From UBA7445 sp042096455 (GTDB lineage: Bacteria; Verrucomicrobiota; Verrucomicrobiia; Opitutales; Coraliomargaritaceae): a stretch of 64,000 nucleotides of DNA. This document shows positions 46,324-55,194 of the stretch, piece by piece. Numbering within the stretch: position 1 is the stretch's first letter; every line of letters begins with the position of its first letter. The stretch spans positions 18,960 to 82,959 of the forward strand of contig JBELLU010000002.1 in assembly GCA_042096455.1 (NCBI GenBank), in the 5' to 3' direction. A model generated the notes under the pieces. It was not told where the DNA came from, made no database searches, and saw only the letters and a program-made list of their open reading frames with translations. A program made the position numbers and the translations under genes.

Positions 46324-47061
46324 TTAGCGACGACGGCGCAGGGCCGCAAAGCCGAGGACGAGTAATCCAGCCAGCAGCGCGTAAACGCTTGGCTCTGGGA
46401 CGACGGCCGCAATGTCCACATGAAAGATTCGGTCAATATTTGGAGTTCGAATATCGGTATCAGCATAGCCGCCACCACCAGACTGATAGCCACTACTATA
46501 CGCCTCCCCACCAGTGTAAGTGGACGCAATGTTGTTCATAGTTCTGAAGCCCGCAACGCTGCCGCCGCCAGAGAGATCAAAGTCGAATGCGTACGTTGTA
46601 TTGGCCGCCAAGGTAACTACGGTATCAAAAGTAGCGGTTACGTAACCGTTTGCACTGACAGCGCCCAGAGCCACTCCTGCAGTTTCGGATCTTAACGACG
46701 TAAAAGTTGTGCCAGAGATCGTGCCGACACGAACGGTAAATGCACCCACATTGGTGCGGGTATCCACAGATTGAATCGTGACAGACGAAAGCTCATAGCC
46801 CCCCACGTTGCTGCCGGTGGTAAATGTCTGCCCCTGCGCACCCCGGTTTCCCCAGAGGTCAACTGCATCCTGATCAGAATAGGGTGACACATAGTCAGCG
46901 CTGTCGAAACCAGTCAAGGTCCAACCGGAGCTTGAAGCACCACTGGAACCAACGGTGCTGATGTCTGCACCATCAACCGTAGGTGCAGTGGAGTTGGCGG
47001 TGATAGTAACCGCATGGGCCGTGACAACAAATAAAGGTAATAATGGCAATAAGTTCTTCAT
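46324..47061 (-). CDS. PEP-CTERM sorting-domain surface protein
   Basis: A 245-residue exported protein with a signal peptide (residues 1-17), a Ser/Gly/Thr-rich beta-predicted body and a C-terminal PEP-CTERM signal (VPEPSVYALLAGLLVLGFAALRRRR). The body (TLTGFDSADYVSPYSD, YELSSVTIQSVDTRTNVGAF) has no enzyme motif and resembles the beta-sandwich passenger regions common in this class. It is preceded by the dyad-containing promoter at 47093-47141, shared with the PEP-CTERM gene at 53972. Expected to be anchored or released at the cell surface by an exosortase outside the window. Function unknown. Confidence 0.9.
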   Translation of the reverse strand: MKNLLPLLPLFVVTAHAVTITANSTAPTVDGADISTVGSSGASSSGWTLTGFDSADYVSPYSDQDAVDLWGNRGAQGQTFTTGSNVGGYELSSVTIQSVDTRTNVGAFTVRVGTISGTTFTSLRSETAGVALGAVSANGYVTATFDTVVTLAANTTYAFDFDLSGGGSVAGFRTMNNIASTYTGGEAYSSGYQSGGGGYADTDIRTPNIDRIFHVDIAAVVPEPSVYALLAGLLVLGFAALRRRR

Positions 47062-47092
47062 ATGAATAAAAAAGGAATTTAGGACTACTTTA

Positions 47093-47141
47093 ATAGTAAC
47101 ACAATGTCGCCAATTGCCAATCGGACGTTTGACCGATGGCT
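47093..47141 (-). promoter_or_regulatory. Shared dyad promoter upstream of a PEP-CTERM gene (copy 1)
   Basis: On the minus strand: AGCCATCGG-N6-GTCCGAT-N-GGCAA-N10-TGTGTTA-N-TAT. The same elements with identical spacings precede the PEP-CTERM gene at 53972. The CCATCGG/CCGATnGG arms form an imperfect dyad; TTGGCA and TACTAT, 16 bp apart, fit -35/-10 boxes. The -10 lies about 30 bp from the ATG at 47061. Likely an activator site abutting the -35. Confidence 0.7.
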
Positions 47142-47368
47142 TGAGTTTTTCGATCTATTTCCTGAGACTCCGAATACTCGAACGGCACGAAGATATTAGA
47201 CTCCAAAGAATGCTCTGCTCGTTGATCCTAGAGGTCCGACTTACGGTAGTAAGCATCGCTGTGTTACGATCCAAGTGCACAAACATTGGACTCACCCAGA
47301 CGAATAAAATGAATCGCTCAAAACTGACTACTCAAATATTGTTTGGGGTCGGATATGTCCGACCGCCC
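47142..47368. other. Rest of the intergenic gap upstream of the PEP-CTERM gene
   Basis: The full gap 47062-47368 is 307 bp. Beyond the promoter at 47093-47141 no gene, terminator or repeat was recognised. Confidence 0.5.
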
Positions 47369-48787
47369 CTACTGAGTTTCCGCATAGGCAGTTTTCAGAG
47401 TATGGACTCGTTTCTGCATGCGAGATAATACTTCCTTGTATTCAGGATTCGACGTCAGATTGACCAATTGATCGGGATCGGTCTTTAAATCATGTAAGAA
47501 CTCATACACCGGGTTCTGCCCAAAGTAGCGTGCATAAACAAAACGTTCATCGCGAATGCCCTCCCATTGAGGAAGCGCCGCATGCTCCATTAAATGTTCA
47601 CAGAAAAAATACGTCCTCCAGTCCGGCACGGGTTCTCCTGCTACAAAGGAAAGCAAACTACGGCCTTGATAAGACTTGGGCACCTCGACGCCAGCAAGTT
47701 CCAGCATCGTGGCCGGCGCATCGATATTTAGCACCATCTGATCCATAACCTTGCCTCGCTCTTCTAGTGGAAGCCTTGGGTCGTAGACAATCAAGGGAAC
47801 GCGCAAGGACTCGTCATAGTGCGTCCACTTGCCCGCGAAACCACGCTCTCCCATGTAGTATCCGTTGTCGCCCATGTAGATGATTACAGTATTTTCGCTG
47901 AACCCGAGACGCTCGAGCGCATCACAAATCCGGCCAATCTCATGGTCGACACCGCTAATCATACGAAAATAAGCCTTCATGTTTTTTTCGTATTTTTCAG
48001 GAGTATCCCATCGCCAGTTGTAACGCTGACGATTCATGGATTTCCTTAAAAAGTCGGGATGTCCTGCAAACACTGCAGGGTCAGACAGGCGAGGTGCCGG
48101 GATCTCGGCATTTTCATACATGTTATCAACCGACTTGGGCCATGGGTAGTGGTCCTCATGATCGCCATCTTCGGCATGAACTGCATTAAAACTAACCGAC
48201 AGGCAAAAAGGCTGCCCCTTGGGATTCCCAGCCAAAAACTCGATAGCACGATCCGCAGCAATCTCTGTTTCATGGCGTAGAGAACCGTCGGGTAGTTGCT
48301 TGAAATAAGGGTTTCGACCGTGCGTGCGAAAGACATCAAACATCATGGACTCCGGCTTCCCCTCTGTCTCAACGCCATACTTGCCGATAAATCCGGTCCG
48401 GTAGCCGGACTTTCGAAGCAGCGCCGGATAACTTGCCAACATGTGCTCCCTACGCAGTGGCGGCTTGTTAAAGGTGTAGCCATGCGTGCGCTCATGTAAT
48501 CCGGTAAAGATCGAAGCGCGACTCGCAGCACAAATTGAAGTCGTTACAAAGGCATTTTCAAAACGCAGCCCCTCAGATGCTAAACGATCAATCGCTGGCG
48601 TCTGCAAAATGGGGTGCCCAGCACAACCGAGTGTATCATTACGCTGATCATCGACAAGTAGGAATAGGATATTTGGCCTTATTTCGCTCTCATTTGCCAA
48701 GAGCCCTTCCTGAAATAGGCCACATGCGATCAGCGCACACAGCCACATGCTTCGTTCTAAGATTGTCGGTCGCATCATATGCTTCAC
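47369..48787 (-). CDS. Exported type-I sulfatase with CAASR motif
   Basis: A 472-residue sulfatase with an N-terminal hydrophobic signal (about residues 12-31); ATG codons at positions 4 and 5 are alternative starts. The catalytic motif is C86-A-A-S-R90, a CxAxR type. RPNILFLLVDDQRNDTLGCAGHP is typical of a group related to N-acetylglucosamine-6-sulfatases. FIGKYGVETEGK replaces GKWH, and IYMGDNGYYMGERGFAGKW is the later metal-binding block. It lies 13 bp after the tandem hydrolase gene, which follows the GH2, so the three form an operon. Substrate unknown. Confidence 0.93.
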   Translation of the reverse strand: MKHMMRPTILERSMWLCALIACGLFQEGLLANESEIRPNILFLLVDDQRNDTLGCAGHPILQTPAIDRLASEGLRFENAFVTTSICAASRASIFTGLHERTHGYTFNKPPLRREHMLASYPALLRKSGYRTGFIGKYGVETEGKPESMMFDVFRTHGRNPYFKQLPDGSLRHETEIAADRAIEFLAGNPKGQPFCLSVSFNAVHAEDGDHEDHYPWPKSVDNMYENAEIPAPRLSDPAVFAGHPDFLRKSMNRQRYNWRWDTPEKYEKNMKAYFRMISGVDHEIGRICDALERLGFSENTVIIYMGDNGYYMGERGFAGKWTHYDESLRVPLIVYDPRLPLEERGKVMDQMVLNIDAPATMLELAGVEVPKSYQGRSLLSFVAGEPVPDWRTYFFCEHLMEHAALPQWEGIRDERFVYARYFGQNPVYEFLHDLKTDPDQLVNLTSNPEYKEVLSRMQKRVHTLKTAYAETQ

Positions 48788-48800
48788 TTCAATAAGCTCT

Positions 48801-50567
48801 CTATTCGTTGAACCCTTTGTGATTCATAAATTCCCAGATGCGATCCATCCATGTATAGCTACCGGTGCCAGGAGCGGCCGTCCTCTGAAAACAATGGCCG
48901 CGCCCCGCCAAGGTATGTAGGTCGGATTGAATGCCCATTCGACGAAGTTGTTCCCATGATTTCACCGAATTCATCGCCGCATGAACATCGGCATCACCAT
49001 GTATGAAAAGCATCGGACAACTCGCGAGATCGAATGCAAAATCCGGAACGAGCCGAGCCTCATCCTCATTACCTCCCCGCGCATTGCGACCATTGGCACC
49101 GTCTGTAAGTGTATATGCAGGATAGATAGCAACTGCCCACTGAACCTGACAAGATAACTGGTCCAAATGATCAATCGGCCAATAGGAGCGCTGCTTCGAA
49201 CTGGTTGCGCCCATCAGCGTTAAGTGTCCACCAGCGGAGGATCCCATGATGCCGATCTGATCAGGGTCGAGTCCTTTCGCTGCCGCCTGACTCCGCACCA
49301 TACGAATGGCACGCTGCAAATCCTGCCATGCCGACGTATGCTTTGCCAACTCCCCCTCAGGTCGCGGCGTGCGGTATTTCATCGTGACAACCGTCATGCC
49401 CTTTGCGTTGAGATAACGCCGCACCGGTGCGACTTCGAAACCATCCGGCGTATTCCCCTGATATGCTCCGCCGGAATAGATGATCTGGATAGCTTTGGTC
49501 TTAAGCTCTTGAGGCATATGCCATTCAATATAAGGTTGGCACTGCTTCGTCTGCACATCCGGCATTTTACCTTTCGGCCAAACCGGTTCCTTGCTGTAGG
49601 ACCCGCGCGCATCGTCGCTAGAATAGCGGGCCATCAAGTCCACCTCTGCTCCAAGTTGCCCGTCGTAGTTCATCTGACGCATAAACTCAGCGATTCGATC
49701 CATCCAATGATCATAGGCAGTGCCATCTTCTCCCTTATTAGGATTGCCCATAAAACCATGTCCCCGGTCTGCAAAGAGGTGAATTTCAGCCGGAATGTTC
49801 ATCCGGCGCAACTGGCGGTAAATCTGTGTAGAACCATTCGGCGAATAGACATCCGTCCCCCCATGAAACAAAGCCATTGGGCAAGTCTTCGCATCAAATT
49901 TGAATACATCCGTAAGCGCGACATCCACCGCATCTCCATCCCTTGTATTCGGCCCAGTGAGTCCATCAGTGAGTGCATAAGCAGTGTAGATCGGAACAGC
50001 CCAATTTAGATGGCACGGAACTTCGTCAAACGAATCGACTGGCGCATACGCGGGTGTGAGCGAGTTGGTCGCAAGCAAGACCGTCAGGTGCCCACCTGCA
50101 GAAAAGCCCAATGCACCGATTCTATCCGGATCGAAACCGCGCTGCGTCGCCTCACTACGAACCAGTCGAACAGCACGTTGACCGTCCTCCCACCCGCTCT
50201 GGTAGATGGGGAGCCCCTGTGGACGCGGCGTGCGATAGACCAGACTCACACACACAAAACCGAGTTCGCTAAACTTTTTTGCCACCCGGTCAATCCAGAC
50301 GCCATCACAGCAGTTTTGATACGCCCCTCCGGATATCAGTAACAGACACGCCCCATTTTTCTCAACCGGCGCATCATACCACTCGAGATAGGGCATTGTA
50401 TGCTCCGCTCGCTCAAAGCCAGGCTGCTTCAGCTCTTGAGTCGTCGCCGCGACCTGCTGGGCTTGAAAATTCGGAATTTTTCCTTCCGGCCAAAGCGCAA
50501 GGCGTTCGCCCGCAAATGCACAAGCACTTAGGAATAATCCAAGACATATAAACACCACTGTCTTCAT
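48801..50567 (-). CDS. Tandem alpha/beta-hydrolase (double carbohydrate-esterase-like), probable lipoprotein
   Basis: A 588-residue protein started at the ATG at 50567; a longer ORF to 50633 would overlap the upstream GH2 gene. The signal ends LFLSAC (Cys16), a good lipobox. Two full alpha/beta-hydrolase domains follow, about residues 25-300 and 325-588. Each has an SGGAYQ oxyanion motif, a nucleophile elbow (GFSAGGH with S156; GSSAGGH with S444), an Asp (HGGTDV / HGDADV) and a His (DRGHGF / GRGHCF). Both active sites look intact. They resemble acetyl-xylan-esterase and BD-FAE-like enzymes, so deacylation of a polysaccharide is likely. Same operon as a GH2 and a sulfatase. Confidence 0.9.
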   Translation of the reverse strand: MKTVVFICLGLFLSACAFAGERLALWPEGKIPNFQAQQVAATTQELKQPGFERAEHTMPYLEWYDAPVEKNGACLLLISGGAYQNCCDGVWIDRVAKKFSELGFVCVSLVYRTPRPQGLPIYQSGWEDGQRAVRLVRSEATQRGFDPDRIGALGFSAGGHLTVLLATNSLTPAYAPVDSFDEVPCHLNWAVPIYTAYALTDGLTGPNTRDGDAVDVALTDVFKFDAKTCPMALFHGGTDVYSPNGSTQIYRQLRRMNIPAEIHLFADRGHGFMGNPNKGEDGTAYDHWMDRIAEFMRQMNYDGQLGAEVDLMARYSSDDARGSYSKEPVWPKGKMPDVQTKQCQPYIEWHMPQELKTKAIQIIYSGGAYQGNTPDGFEVAPVRRYLNAKGMTVVTMKYRTPRPEGELAKHTSAWQDLQRAIRMVRSQAAAKGLDPDQIGIMGSSAGGHLTLMGATSSKQRSYWPIDHLDQLSCQVQWAVAIYPAYTLTDGANGRNARGGNEDEARLVPDFAFDLASCPMLFIHGDADVHAAMNSVKSWEQLRRMGIQSDLHTLAGRGHCFQRTAAPGTGSYTWMDRIWEFMNHKGFNE

Positions 50568-50610
50568 TCGTCTAGAAACTCTACAGTGATCAAGCATGCT
50601 TCTAACGCAG

Positions 50611-53600
50611 CTAAAATTTGGACAATAAATCAATGTAATCCTGATAATACTGAAGCTTCAGTTTATCACACTGGTGATTGAATTGTGCATCCGAGAACTC
50701 CCCTTGCCCATGTTTTTCTGACAGGTGTTTGATCTCTTTCTGATACTTTTGGTTCGGTGCCAGTAGTTTCTGTTTGGTCGCCTCGTTCTTAGGCCCGACA
50801 AATATAAACACTTCACGGTCGCGGGGTTGCCAAGCATGCGTCCAACCACCGAATCCTGACTGAACATACCAGCCATCGTGCAGTTCCACTCGATCATCTT
50901 CGCGCAGAACCATGTAATAGAGCGTCTCTGACTCTTTTAAGTCGATTGCCGGCTGAAGATTGATCGTGTAGCGGTGGTTGCGCAGCTCATTCGCTAAGCG
51001 CCCAATTTCACGACGATTCGGATAGGTCGTCAGGTTCGCGTCGGGATTCAATAACTGCAAAGCACGCAGCCAGTCCTTTCGACCAAGAACGTTACGCATC
51101 TGCCCGACATTGCCTCCTTCTTGTGTTGCAGTCACCTCAAGTTGCTTCAAACGCGCACTCAAGCGAACAGTCGGCTGCAAGGATGTCGCGGAGAGCTCTT
51201 GCTCTGCATAAGCAGCCAACTCTTCCTGCACATCTTTCAACGCTTGAGCATCCAATGCTTCGTCTCCCGAACGGCCATTCTTCATCGCCAATTTTGCCAA
51301 ACGATGGCGACTGTATTGTGCGCTCTCCTCACGGAATTTGCGTTCACGCGCCAAGGCCAGTTGCTTTAAGCGGTCTGAATTTTCCGGCAGTGTTGTGATT
51401 TGAGCCTCCGCTTCCTTAAGACCATCCGAAACAGCCTTCAGTTTAATCTTTCCGGACTGCCGCGTCGATTGAACCACCACTATGCAAAGCCCACGGAAGG
51501 CATGCACCTTTTTGCCCTTGGGGTCATCATGACTATACGAGCTGCCATTGCAGACACCGACGATTTTGCCATCTCCGATGACTTCAAAATGAATCAGGTT
51601 ACGATCCGCATCCGGGCAAATTCGACCATGCTCATCCGTCACACGAACTTCCACATAACTCAGGTCTGAACCATCTGCAGTAATTTCGGTGCGATCAGGA
51701 ACCAATTGTAGCTTTGCTGGCTCGCTGGTTGTTGAAACCTGCTGGGTGCAGACTGGCTTACCGTTCTTCCATCCAATCGCCTTCAACGTGCCCGGGCGGT
51801 ATGGAACTTTCCACTCGAAGCGCAGAGTCTGCTCACGGTCGATCGTCTTAAAGCCGAGTGATTTGCCATTTAGCTGTAGTTCGACTTCATCGCAATTACT
51901 GTAAACCCAGACTGGGACTTTGGCACCTGGGTATTGCGACCAATTCCAATTCTGCGGCAGAATGTGCACCACAGGCTTATCGCTCCAATCACTTTGATAG
52001 AGATAGTATTGATCCTTTGGGAAACCGACCAGATCGACAATGCCCCAGACTCCACTGTGGTTCGGCCATTTCAGAGGATGCGCCTCACCACGGTAATCAA
52101 AACCAGTCCATGTAAACTGCCCTGCCACCCACGGCGAAGCTCGCATTTTGCGCAGAGTCAGATCGGCATCGCGCTCGCGATAGGTTCCGTAAGCACTCAG
52201 CTCGATGTCATTCTTAAATTGCTGAATCTGCAGATCACCCCGCAGTGGACGCCAAAAGGAATACGACCCACGCGTGCTCCAGTCTGTCGAGTTCTCCGTG
52301 CCGATCATGGCACGTTCGCCCTTGAGTTCGTCATAAACATGATAGCTGTAGTTCAGACCGAAGACATCCAGTGCTTTTTCGAAACCATTGTCCTTTGCAT
52401 GCGAAGGTGAATTACAGCCAGCGGTAATCGGGCGACTCGTGTCGTGACGCTTTACAATTGCCGCTAAGCGAGCAGACATTTCACCACCGTTCGGCTTATA
52501 TTGTTCATTGATTTCATTACCAATGCTCCACATCACCACACTCGGATGATTGCGATCCCTACGAATCACATCGGTGAGGTCGCGCTCGCTCCACTCATCA
52601 AAATACAGCGCATAGGCCTGATTCCTCCAAAGCTTTGGGATCTTCCACTCGTCAAAAACCTCATCCATCACCAAGAAGCCCATGCGGTCACATAATGCAT
52701 AAAATTCAGGATCACGCGGGTTGTGACTGGTACGAATCGCATTGCAGCCCATCTCGCGCATGATCTCCAAGCGGCGTTCCATCGCACGGGGATTGAAGGC
52801 GACTCCCAGTGGCCCAAAGTCCTGGTGCAAGCAGACCCCTTTCACATCCATCTTTTCACCATTAAAGATTAACCCACGGTCCTTGGTGAACTCAAAGCTT
52901 CGAATGCCCAGCGGTGTCTCAACACGATCAACCACAACGCCCTCCACTTTGACCGTGCTAACCACCGAATACAGATCCGGCGTGTCGGGCGACCAGAGCA
53001 TTGGATTCTCCACCGTAAACTCCTGCTCAAAACGATGCATCGCGCCTGTCGCAATGCCGTGTTCGGAACTCGCTTCGGCAACAACGCGTCCCTGCGGATC
53101 AACAATGACCGATTTAAGGGTGACAGTCTCCTGTGCAGCACGCTCATTCTCAACCTCCGTGTTCATGCGAACAGAGGCGGCTGCCTCAGACACCTCAGGT
53201 GTCGTGACATGCGTACCCCAGTGTGCTACATGCAGTGGATCCATCGCAGTGAGCCAAACACGACGATAGATTCCTCCCCCCGGATACCAACGACTCGCAC
53301 CATCCTTCACGTGTGTGCGAACCGCGACCACATTCTCTCCGCCAAAATTCAGGTGCGGTGTGAGGTCATAGCGAAAACCGACATAGCCGAAGGGCCGAAA
53401 ACCCAGGTGATGTCCATTGATCCAGACTTCGCTATTCATGTAAACACCATCGAAATCGATCACTACCTTCTGGCCGCGCAGCTCCGCCGGCATTGTAAAG
53501 TGCTTTCGATACCAGCCAATCCCACCATGCCGATACCCCGACGAGGAACCATCCGGTGCACGCGCGCTCATCGGGCGCTCAATGCTCCAGTCATGTGGAA

Positions 53601-53844
53601 CGTCCAGCGTGCGCCACCCGGAGTGATCCAACTCCGGTTGTTCCGCCTGTTTGAGATCGCCAAAGTGAAATTTCCAGTTTGCTGAGAAATTTTCACGTAC
53701 CCTTGGCTTATCAATTTCGGTGAACAGCACATCCGGCGTGGACCAAGCATTATTGAAACACGCCATAAAAATCCACACCAGGATGGGCAAACGGATCATG
53801 CTCATCGACTTTTTCAGAGGGTTACTTTGTATCGTACGCATCAT
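50611..53844 (-). CDS. Exported GH2 (beta-galactosidase-like) with unusual C-terminal extension
   Basis: A 1077-residue protein; the signal peptide is best read from the internal ATG at residue 14 or 16 (MIRLPILVWIFMACFNNAWS). Domains: sugar-binding (about 50-200), Ig-like (about 210-320), TIM barrel (about 325-620) with acid/base E444 (WSIGNEIN) and probable nucleophile E517 (AMIGTENSTDW), a DUF4982-type domain (about 645-705) and a GH2 domain-5-like segment (about 720-815). The final 260 residues are charged and partly helical (KQLALARERKFREE...) with a short terminal helical part, and match no family known to me. First gene of the operon with the tandem hydrolase and a sulfatase. Confidence 0.9.
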   Translation of the reverse strand: MMRTIQSNPLKKSMSMIRLPILVWIFMACFNNAWSTPDVLFTEIDKPRVRENFSANWKFHFGDLKQAEQPELDHSGWRTLDVPHDWSIERPMSARAPDGSSSGYRHGGIGWYRKHFTMPAELRGQKVVIDFDGVYMNSEVWINGHHLGFRPFGYVGFRYDLTPHLNFGGENVVAVRTHVKDGASRWYPGGGIYRRVWLTAMDPLHVAHWGTHVTTPEVSEAAASVRMNTEVENERAAQETVTLKSVIVDPQGRVVAEASSEHGIATGAMHRFEQEFTVENPMLWSPDTPDLYSVVSTVKVEGVVVDRVETPLGIRSFEFTKDRGLIFNGEKMDVKGVCLHQDFGPLGVAFNPRAMERRLEIMREMGCNAIRTSHNPRDPEFYALCDRMGFLVMDEVFDEWKIPKLWRNQAYALYFDEWSERDLTDVIRRDRNHPSVVMWSIGNEINEQYKPNGGEMSARLAAIVKRHDTSRPITAGCNSPSHAKDNGFEKALDVFGLNYSYHVYDELKGERAMIGTENSTDWSTRGSYSFWRPLRGDLQIQQFKNDIELSAYGTYRERDADLTLRKMRASPWVAGQFTWTGFDYRGEAHPLKWPNHSGVWGIVDLVGFPKDQYYLYQSDWSDKPVVHILPQNWNWSQYPGAKVPVWVYSNCDEVELQLNGKSLGFKTIDREQTLRFEWKVPYRPGTLKAIGWKNGKPVCTQQVSTTSEPAKLQLVPDRTEITADGSDLSYVEVRVTDEHGRICPDADRNLIHFEVIGDGKIVGVCNGSSYSHDDPKGKKVHAFRGLCIVVVQSTRQSGKIKLKAVSDGLKEAEAQITTLPENSDRLKQLALARERKFREESAQYSRHRLAKLAMKNGRSGDEALDAQALKDVQEELAAYAEQELSATSLQPTVRLSARLKQLEVTATQEGGNVGQMRNVLGRKDWLRALQLLNPDANLTTYPNRREIGRLANELRNHRYTINLQPAIDLKESETLYYMVLREDDRVELHDGWYVQSGFGGWTHAWQPRDREVFIFVGPKNEATKQKLLAPNQKYQKEIKHLSEKHGQGEFSDAQFNHQCDKLKLQYYQDYIDLLSKF

Positions 53845-53881
53845 AAATATTTGAAATCTAGCTCAGCAAGGTGCCTAACAT

Positions 53882-53914
53882 AAAAAAATGCACCTAATAA
53901 AAGTTAGGTGCATT
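53882..53914 (-). terminator. Intrinsic terminator after the PEP-CTERM gene at 53972
   Basis: AATGCACCTAA (53887-53897), loop TAAAAG and TTAGGTGCATT (53904-53914) form an 11-pair perfect stem. On the minus strand it is followed by a T run (complement of the A tract ending at 53888). It lies 57 bp after the stop codon and before the GH2 gene, so the PEP-CTERM gene is probably a separate transcript. Confidence 0.85.
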
Positions 53915-53971
53915 CAGAAGGAGTGCCAACCTAGACGTCGGGCAGATTGGACCTCATTACTACGCTTAAAC

Positions 53972-54859
53972 CTAGCGGCGACGCGCCATCACATAAAACA
54001 GCGCAAATAAACCGCCAAGCAAGGCTATACTCCCAGGCTCGGGTATAACCGTTAAGACTATTTCATGAGTTCCAAGATTCTGACTTATTGAACTGCCCAC
54101 ATACGCTCCTTCAGTTATAGTGACAGTCGAAAACGCACTAATGAGCCCGCTACCAACGTTATCGCTGTTCGCATCAACTATTGTGAAGGTGCCCGCGGCA
54201 CCGGTGTAGTCCGTCAAATCGACCAGCAAAGTGGCACCGGCAGCATTCAGGTATTTCATGCTCACGCTACTTACGCCAGTGGCTCCAAAATCGAAGTTCA
54301 GTGTTCCGCCACTGCCAAAATTGGTACGACCCAATTGCAAAGTTGCAGCGACACCGATCACGTTTAGGGAAGCCGTGCCGCCGGAAGTCATCCCCACGTT
54401 GGTGTCCGCAAGATTGAATGCACCCGCCGAAACATTGACCTCCATGTTGCCGGTACCGGCTCCGATTTGAGTGAAGTTTGTTGCCGTGAAGCCTCCGCCC
54501 TTTAGATTGAAGGTGGTCGTACCAGAAGAATTTTGACCCCAGTTGTTTGTATTTGTAGGACCAACCCCGGTGGTCAGTGACCCGCCAAATTCCCCGACAT
54601 TGAGCGTCGGCGTGAGATGCGTCGTTCCCCCACTTGTGATCCCCAACGAAAGACGGCCCATTTCACGACCCTGAGCATTTTGGAAAACCGTGTCTGAAGT
54701 GCGGATAAAGACAGCGTCGCCACTACCAGGTACAGCGCTCCCGGTCCAGTTACTACCAATATTCCAATTGCCGCCACCGGAGTTACCCGTCCAATCTACA
54801 GCGTAGATTAAAGTCGTGGTAGTAAGAAACGATAACAATGTGAGTACTAACTTTTTCAT
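53972..54859 (-). CDS. PEP-CTERM surface protein with beta-helix-like repeats
   Basis: A 295-residue protein started at the ATG at 54859, which gives a signal peptide (MKKLVLTLLSFLTTTTLIYA). An ORF start at 54913 would fall inside the -10 box of the promoter at 54912-54960 and is rejected. The body has WTGNSGGGNWNIGSNWTG and repeated Gly/Thr/Asn strands, like the passenger repeats of adhesin-like PEP-CTERM proteins (FNLKGGGFTATNFTQIG, VNVSAGAFNLAD). The C-terminus IPEPGSIALLGGLFALFYVMARRR is the sorting signal. It has its own terminator at 53882. Likely a surface or matrix protein made when the locus is active. Confidence 0.9.
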   Translation of the reverse strand: MKKLVLTLLSFLTTTTLIYAVDWTGNSGGGNWNIGSNWTGSAVPGSGDAVFIRTSDTVFQNAQGREMGRLSLGITSGGTTHLTPTLNVGEFGGSLTTGVGPTNTNNWGQNSSGTTTFNLKGGGFTATNFTQIGAGTGNMEVNVSAGAFNLADTNVGMTSGGTASLNVIGVAATLQLGRTNFGSGGTLNFDFGATGVSSVSMKYLNAAGATLLVDLTDYTGAAGTFTIVDANSDNVGSGLISAFSTVTITEGAYVGSSISQNLGTHEIVLTVIPEPGSIALLGGLFALFYVMARRR

Positions 54860-55194
54860 AGGAAGGCAACTGAGGTAGTTATTTTTTTGTAAGAGTAGAT
54901 AAAACATTCGCATATTAACACATTTTAAAAACTTGCCTATCGGACATTCTTCCGATGGCTCAATTTTAAATCAAAAATCAGCAACTTCACTTGCCAGTCC
55001 CAGTAAGACTCTTCTTCGTAACCAAAGACGGAAAAGGACAGGTAGGGATTGATCTGCTTGTCAGAAAAAAATAGCCGGTATATCATGAATGTTGATTCAA
55101 TTAAGTCTTGTAATCTAAAATATGGGAACAACTTAAGATTCTGGCATCAAAATTCCCTTCTGTACCGAAGCACAGCCCTACCAAGCCTGAAACC
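54860..55194. other. Divergent intergenic region between PEP-CTERM gene and sensor kinase
   Basis: 335 bp holding the promoter at 54912-54960 on the minus strand and, presumably, the kinase promoter on the plus strand, for which no consensus boxes were seen. No further gene was recognised. Confidence 0.5.
54912..54960 (-). promoter_or_regulatory. Shared dyad promoter upstream of a PEP-CTERM gene (copy 2)
   Basis: On the minus strand: AGCCATCGG-N6-GTCCGAT-N-GGCAA-N10-TGTGTTA-N-TAT, with every spacing equal to the copy at 47093-47141 although the spacer bases differ. TAGGCA and TAATAT, 16 bp apart, fit -35/-10 boxes. Its position, 53 bp above the ATG at 54859, fixes that start. Confidence 0.72.

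Noticed and set aside
49224..50009. 261-residue open frame on the plus strand
   Set aside because: It lies wholly antisense to the tandem esterase, whose two active sites are intact. It has no recognisable domain or start signal.
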